Part shown: piece after piece, positions 61,166 to 64,000 of the stretch
How positions within the stretch are numbered: the stretch's first letter is position 1
Layout of the letters: the number at the start of each line of letters is the position of its first letter
From: Escherichia coli
Lineage (GTDB): Bacteria > Pseudomonadota > Gammaproteobacteria > Enterobacterales > Enterobacteriaceae
Direction: 5' to 3'
Length of the DNA: 64,000 nucleotides
Assembly (NCBI RefSeq): GCF_036503815.1
Contig: NZ_AP027764.1
Location: 4,526,001-4,590,000 of the forward strand
Notes under the pieces: generated by a model
Seen by the model: only the letters and a program-made list of their open reading frames with translations
What the model was told of the DNA's origin: nothing
Databases searched by the model: none
Position numbers and translations under genes: made by a program

Positions 61166-61375
61166 TTACCAGCGATATTCATTGCGGGTTTCCCAATCCA
61201 CGACCTCTTTTTCTGCCTGATCTTTCTGATAACCATAACGTTCCTGGATTTTACCGACCAGTTGATCACGTTTACCTTCAATGACCGTCATATCATCATC
61301 GGTCAGTTTGCCCCATTGCTCTTTCACTTTACCTTTAAACTGTTTCCAGTTACCGCCGGCTTCATCTTTATTCAT
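61166..61375 (-). CDS. yjbJ: YjbJ, CsbD-family stress protein
   Basis: 69 codons from the ATG at 61375 (MNKDEAGGNWKQ). CsbD-like hydrophilic helical protein: GGNWKQFKGKVKEQWGKLTDDD is the family signature, and ERYGYQKDQAEKEVVDWE the second. Abundant in stationary phase and stress conditions; mechanism unknown. A strong ATGAGGTCTTG ribosome site precedes it. Cytosolic. Confidence 0.95.
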   Translation of the reverse strand: MNKDEAGGNWKQFKGKVKEQWGKLTDDDMTVIEGKRDQLVGKIQERYGYQKDQAEKEVVDWETRNEYRW

Positions 61376-61490
61376 AATCAAGACCTCATCGTTAGGTTGT
61401 GAATGAGAGTACGCTCACTTTTCTTCTGAACGTGAGATTAAGTGTAGTCAGGAATTTTACCCAGGATTATTTATTCAGAATTTTTAACCG

Positions 61491-62816
61491 TCACGTTGCT
61501 GCAAACCAGGTACCGTTGCGCCAGTGACGCTGCCAGATAGCTGCCAGAGAAAGCCCGCGCAGCGCCAGAAAGACAGTTAATGCCAACCACAAACCATGAT
61601 TGCCCAGCCACGGCAGCGTAAGGAGCGTCAGGGCAAAACCTGCTGCAGCTACCGCCATACTGTTACGCATTTCAGCCGCACGCGTTGCGCCTATAAACAT
61701 ACCGTCCAGTAGATAACACCAGACACCGACCAATGGCAAAATCACCTGCCAGATAAGATAGCGGTCGGCCAGCTGTTGAATCTGGGTTAACGACGTCAAC
61801 AACGCAATGATGTGTTCCCCTGCCAGTAAATAAATCACCGAAAACAGCAGTGCAACGATCCCCGACTGGCGGCACGCTGCGCGCCAGACCTCCAATAGCT
61901 GGCTCCCGTCGCGCGCACCGTACGCCTGACCTGAATGCGCTTCAACCGCGTAGGCAAAACCATCAAGCGCATAGGCGGTAAAGGTGAGTAGCGTCATCAG
62001 AACCGCGTTTACAGCGATGATGTCACTTCCCAGTCGTGCGCCAAGTACGGTGATCGCACCAAAACAGAGTTGCAGCAACAGCGAGCGCAGCATGATATCG
62101 CGGTTAAGCGCCAGCAAACGGCGGAAATTACCTCGCCAGGCTTTTTTCAGCATTTCTCCGGAGATGCCGCGTATTTTGAGGATTTTACGCACTATTAGCA
62201 GACCAATCAGCAATGTTGCATATTCTGCAATAACCGTCGCCAGCGCAGCGCCCTGCACGTTCATATGCAGCCCCATCACCAGCCAGACATCCAGCACTAT
62301 GTTGAGAATATTGCCGACTACTAACAAAATTACTGGCGCACGGGCATATTGCACGCCGAGTAGCCAGCCAAGTAACACCAGATTCGCCAGCGACGCCGGT
62401 GCGCTTAACCAGCGGATTTCAAGAAAGCGCCGCGCCTGTTCCAGCACTGCTTCGCTACCGCCAACAATATGCAGCGCCAGATCGATAATCGGCGTACGCA
62501 GCAGCGCAATTAACGCCCCAGCCCCCAGAGCCAACAGCAACGGCTGTACCAGCGCACGGGCTAATGCCTGGGGATTTTTAGCGCCATAAGCCTGTGCAGT
62601 AAGCCCGGTGGTGCTCATGCGCAAAAACAGCAACAGCATAAAGAGAAAGCTGGTCGCCGTTGCACCAACCGCCACACCGCCCAGATAAACCGGACTATCA
62701 AGATGACCAATAACCGCCGTATCGACCAGCCCAAGCAACGGGACGGTGATATTGGAGAAAATCATGGGTAAGGCGAGATGCCAGAGTGCTTTATCAGATG
62801 AAGTGAGGAATGCCAT
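61491..62816 (-). CDS. dinF: DinF, DNA-damage-inducible MATE efflux protein
   Basis: 441 codons from the ATG at 62816 (MAFLTSSDKALW). A longer ATG at 62870 would add 18 residues, but its first codons overlap a strong terminator-like hairpin, so the shorter start is favoured. A MATE-family antiporter with 12 helices; IFSNITVPLLGLVDTAVIGHL is the N-terminal signature and the second-half equivalent is near LDGFAYAVEAHSGQAYGA. It is co-transcribed in part with lexA, hence SOS-regulated, and is linked to protection from oxidative stress and bile salts. Confidence 0.95.
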   Translation of the reverse strand: MAFLTSSDKALWHLALPMIFSNITVPLLGLVDTAVIGHLDSPVYLGGVAVGATATSFLFMLLLFLRMSTTGLTAQAYGAKNPQALARALVQPLLLALGAGALIALLRTPIIDLALHIVGGSEAVLEQARRFLEIRWLSAPASLANLVLLGWLLGVQYARAPVILLVVGNILNIVLDVWLVMGLHMNVQGAALATVIAEYATLLIGLLIVRKILKIRGISGEMLKKAWRGNFRRLLALNRDIMLRSLLLQLCFGAITVLGARLGSDIIAVNAVLMTLLTFTAYALDGFAYAVEAHSGQAYGARDGSQLLEVWRAACRQSGIVALLFSVIYLLAGEHIIALLTSLTQIQQLADRYLIWQVILPLVGVWCYLLDGMFIGATRAAEMRNSMAVAAAGFALTLLTLPWLGNHGLWLALTVFLALRGLSLAAIWQRHWRNGTWFAAT

Positions 62817-62841
62817 GCAGACAAGCCTGATGAAGAGAGAT

Positions 62842-62876
62842 GAAAAACAAACCGCGACGCCAGGCGGCATCGCGGT
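62842..62876 (-). terminator. Attenuating terminator between lexA and dinF
   Basis: On the minus strand ACCGCGA and TCGCGGT close a stem with inner GCC/GGC pairs (62851-62876), followed by TTGTTTTTC (62850-62842). It lies 13 bp after the lexA stop and would limit readthrough into dinF. Confidence 0.85.
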
Positions 62877-62888
62877 CTCAGAGATATG

Positions 62889-63497
62889 TCACAGCCAGTC
62901 GCCGTTGCGAATAACCCCAACCGCCAGCCCTTCAATCGTGAAGCTTTGCTGACGAAGGTCAACGACAATCGGTTTAAACTCACTGTTTTCTGGCAACAGT
63001 TCGACTTTATTGCCCTGTTTTTTCAGACGCTTAACGGTAACTTCGTCATCAATACGAGCGACGACGACCTGACCATTACGTACGTCCTGAGTTTTATGCA
63101 CAGCCAGCAAGTCGCCATCCATAATGCCGATATCTTTCATCGACATCCCGCTGACGCGCAGCAGGAAATCCGCATTCGGTTTGAACAAGGAAGGATCAAC
63201 CTGATAATGACCTTCAATGTGCTGCTGCGCCAGAAGCGGTTCACCGGCAGCCACACGACCTACCAGTGGCAACCCATCTTCCTCTTCCTGTAACAGACGA
63301 ATCCCGCGTGATGCGCCGGAAACAATTTCAATAACGCCTTTGCGTGCCAGCGCTTTCAGATGTTCTTCAGCCGCGTTTGGGGAACGGAACCCCAAACGCT
63401 GCGCGATTTCCGCACGCGTCGGCGGCATACCTGTCTGGCTGATGTGATCACGGATGAGATCAAACACCTCTTGCTGCCTGGCCGTTAACGCTTTCAT
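62889..63497 (-). CDS. lexA: SOS repressor LexA
   Basis: 202 codons. The N-terminal winged helix (TARQQEVFDLIRDHISQTGMPPTRAEIAQRLGFRSPNAAEEHL) binds SOS boxes. The C-terminal S24 autoprotease contains the cleavage site in VAAGEP (Ala84-Gly85), the nucleophile serine 119 in SGMSMKDIGI and the base lysine 156 in VTVKRLKK. RecA filaments trigger self-cleavage. Two LexA boxes lie just upstream, so it controls itself, and dinF follows. Confidence 0.98.
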   Translation of the reverse strand: MKALTARQQEVFDLIRDHISQTGMPPTRAEIAQRLGFRSPNAAEEHLKALARKGVIEIVSGASRGIRLLQEEEDGLPLVGRVAAGEPLLAQQHIEGHYQVDPSLFKPNADFLLRVSGMSMKDIGIMDGDLLAVHKTQDVRNGQVVVARIDDEVTVKRLKKQGNKVELLPENSEFKPIVVDLRQQSFTIEGLAVGVIRNGDWL

Positions 63498-63505
63498 TCC
63501 GCCCC

Positions 63506-63521
63506 CTGGGTGTATATACAG
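63506..63521 (-). promoter_or_regulatory. LexA box 1 of lexA
   Basis: CTGGGTGTATATACAG on the plus strand (CTGTATATACACCCAG on the coding strand) fits the CTGT-N8-ACAG pattern with one change. It is the start-proximal operator. Confidence 0.95.
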
Positions 63522-63526
63522 TTATG

Positions 63527-63542
63527 CTGTGAGTATATACAG
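63527..63542 (-). promoter_or_regulatory. LexA box 2 of lexA
   Basis: CTGTGAGTATATACAG on the plus strand (CTGTATATACTCACAG on the coding strand), a full match to CTGT-N8-ACAG, 21 bp from box 1. The pair gives cooperative autorepression. Confidence 0.96.
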
Positions 63543-63606
63543 CAAAAGGCGATTTTGGAACCATAAACTGCACAATAAACCAGAGATTTATCGAATTCTG
63601 GAAGGG

Positions 63607-63975
63607 TTATCCAAAATGCGACCATAACAGGATGCACCAGGTAATCACGGCGACGATAATCGCGATCAGTACCGCAGCGGACCCCATATCTTTAGCGCGT
63701 CCGGAAAGCTCATGGTATTCAGAGCCAATTCGGTCAACCACGGCTTCAATGGCACTATTGAGAATTTCCACAATCATCACCAGCATGACGGAGCTGATAA
63801 GCAGCACGCGAGTAATCGCGTCCACATCCAGCCAGCAGGCGATGACCACCGCCAACAATACCGCTACGCCTTCCTGACGGAATGCCGCTTCGTTGATCCA
63901 TGCCGCGCGTAACCCCTTCCAGGAATAGCCAGCAGCTTTGATAATTCGAGTGAGTCCAGTGGTATTATTGGCCAT
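63607..63975 (-). CDS. dgkA: Diacylglycerol kinase DgkA
   Basis: 122 codons, usual length. A small trimeric inner-membrane kinase with one amphipathic helix and three membrane helices (EGVAVLLAVVIACWL, ITRVLLISSVMLVMIVEILNSAIEAVVDRIG, SAAVLIAIIVAVITWCILLW). The catalytic segment EILNSAIEAVVDRIGSEYHELSGRAKDMGSAA is the DagK signature. It recycles diacylglycerol from membrane-derived oligosaccharide synthesis to phosphatidic acid. It is divergent from plsB, which should lie just beyond the window. Confidence 0.97.
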   Translation of the reverse strand: MANNTTGLTRIIKAAGYSWKGLRAAWINEAAFRQEGVAVLLAVVIACWLDVDAITRVLLISSVMLVMIVEILNSAIEAVVDRIGSEYHELSGRAKDMGSAAVLIAIIVAVITWCILLWSHFG

Positions 63976-64000
63976 TGAAAGAACCTTTTTACATTATGAG

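Overview
The window is an Escherichia coli chromosome segment outside the K-12 lineage. Nearly every protein reads as an E. coli orthologue of the expected length, and the gene order matches the 92-93 minute region of K-12 in reverse orientation, from yjdN/phn at the left to lexA/dgkA at the right. Statements about K-12 come from memory, not from a search.

Left (1-12.4 kb): yjdN and then the complete C-P lyase operon phnCDEFGHIJKLMNOP, preceded by an array of PhoB-like half-sites. phnE is open, unlike the frameshifted K-12 allele. Two related GC-rich inverted-repeat elements lie in the phnD-phnE and phnK-phnL gaps. After phnP come yjdP and a broken rpiB; the D-allose (als) genes that K-12 carries here are missing.

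Middle (12.4-44 kb): alkylsulfatase yjcS; the ytcA-mdtNOP tripartite efflux operon; selenoprotein fdhF with an in-frame UGA; yjcO; gltP; the nrfABCDEFG formate-dependent nitrite reduction operon; divergent acs-yjcH-actP for acetate uptake and activation; AT-rich pentapeptide gene yjcF; yjcE; purine permease ghxP behind three PurR-like boxes; the sRNA ryjA; divergent soxR/soxS; c-di-GMP phosphodiesterase pdeC; and yjcB.

Right (44-64 kb): divergent ssb/uvrA with a shared LexA box, yjbQR, aphA, tyrB, alr, dnaB, qorA, pspG, dusA, zur, yjbJ, dinF, lexA and dgkA. Three stretches differ from what I remember of K-12: a pnuC plus helix-turn-helix-less nadR pair between alr and tyrB; two unrecognised genes (one exported, one acidic and cytosolic) between alr and dnaB; and an AT-rich 336-codon gene of unknown function between dusA and zur.

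Themes: anaerobic respiration and formate metabolism (nrf, fdhF), stress regulons (SoxRS, LexA, Psp, Zur) and nutrient scavenging (phosphonate, acetate, purine, nicotinamide riboside). I found no CRISPR array, insertion sequence, prophage, rRNA or tRNA. The most novel material is in the small accessory insertions around alr and zur rather than in one large unknown system.
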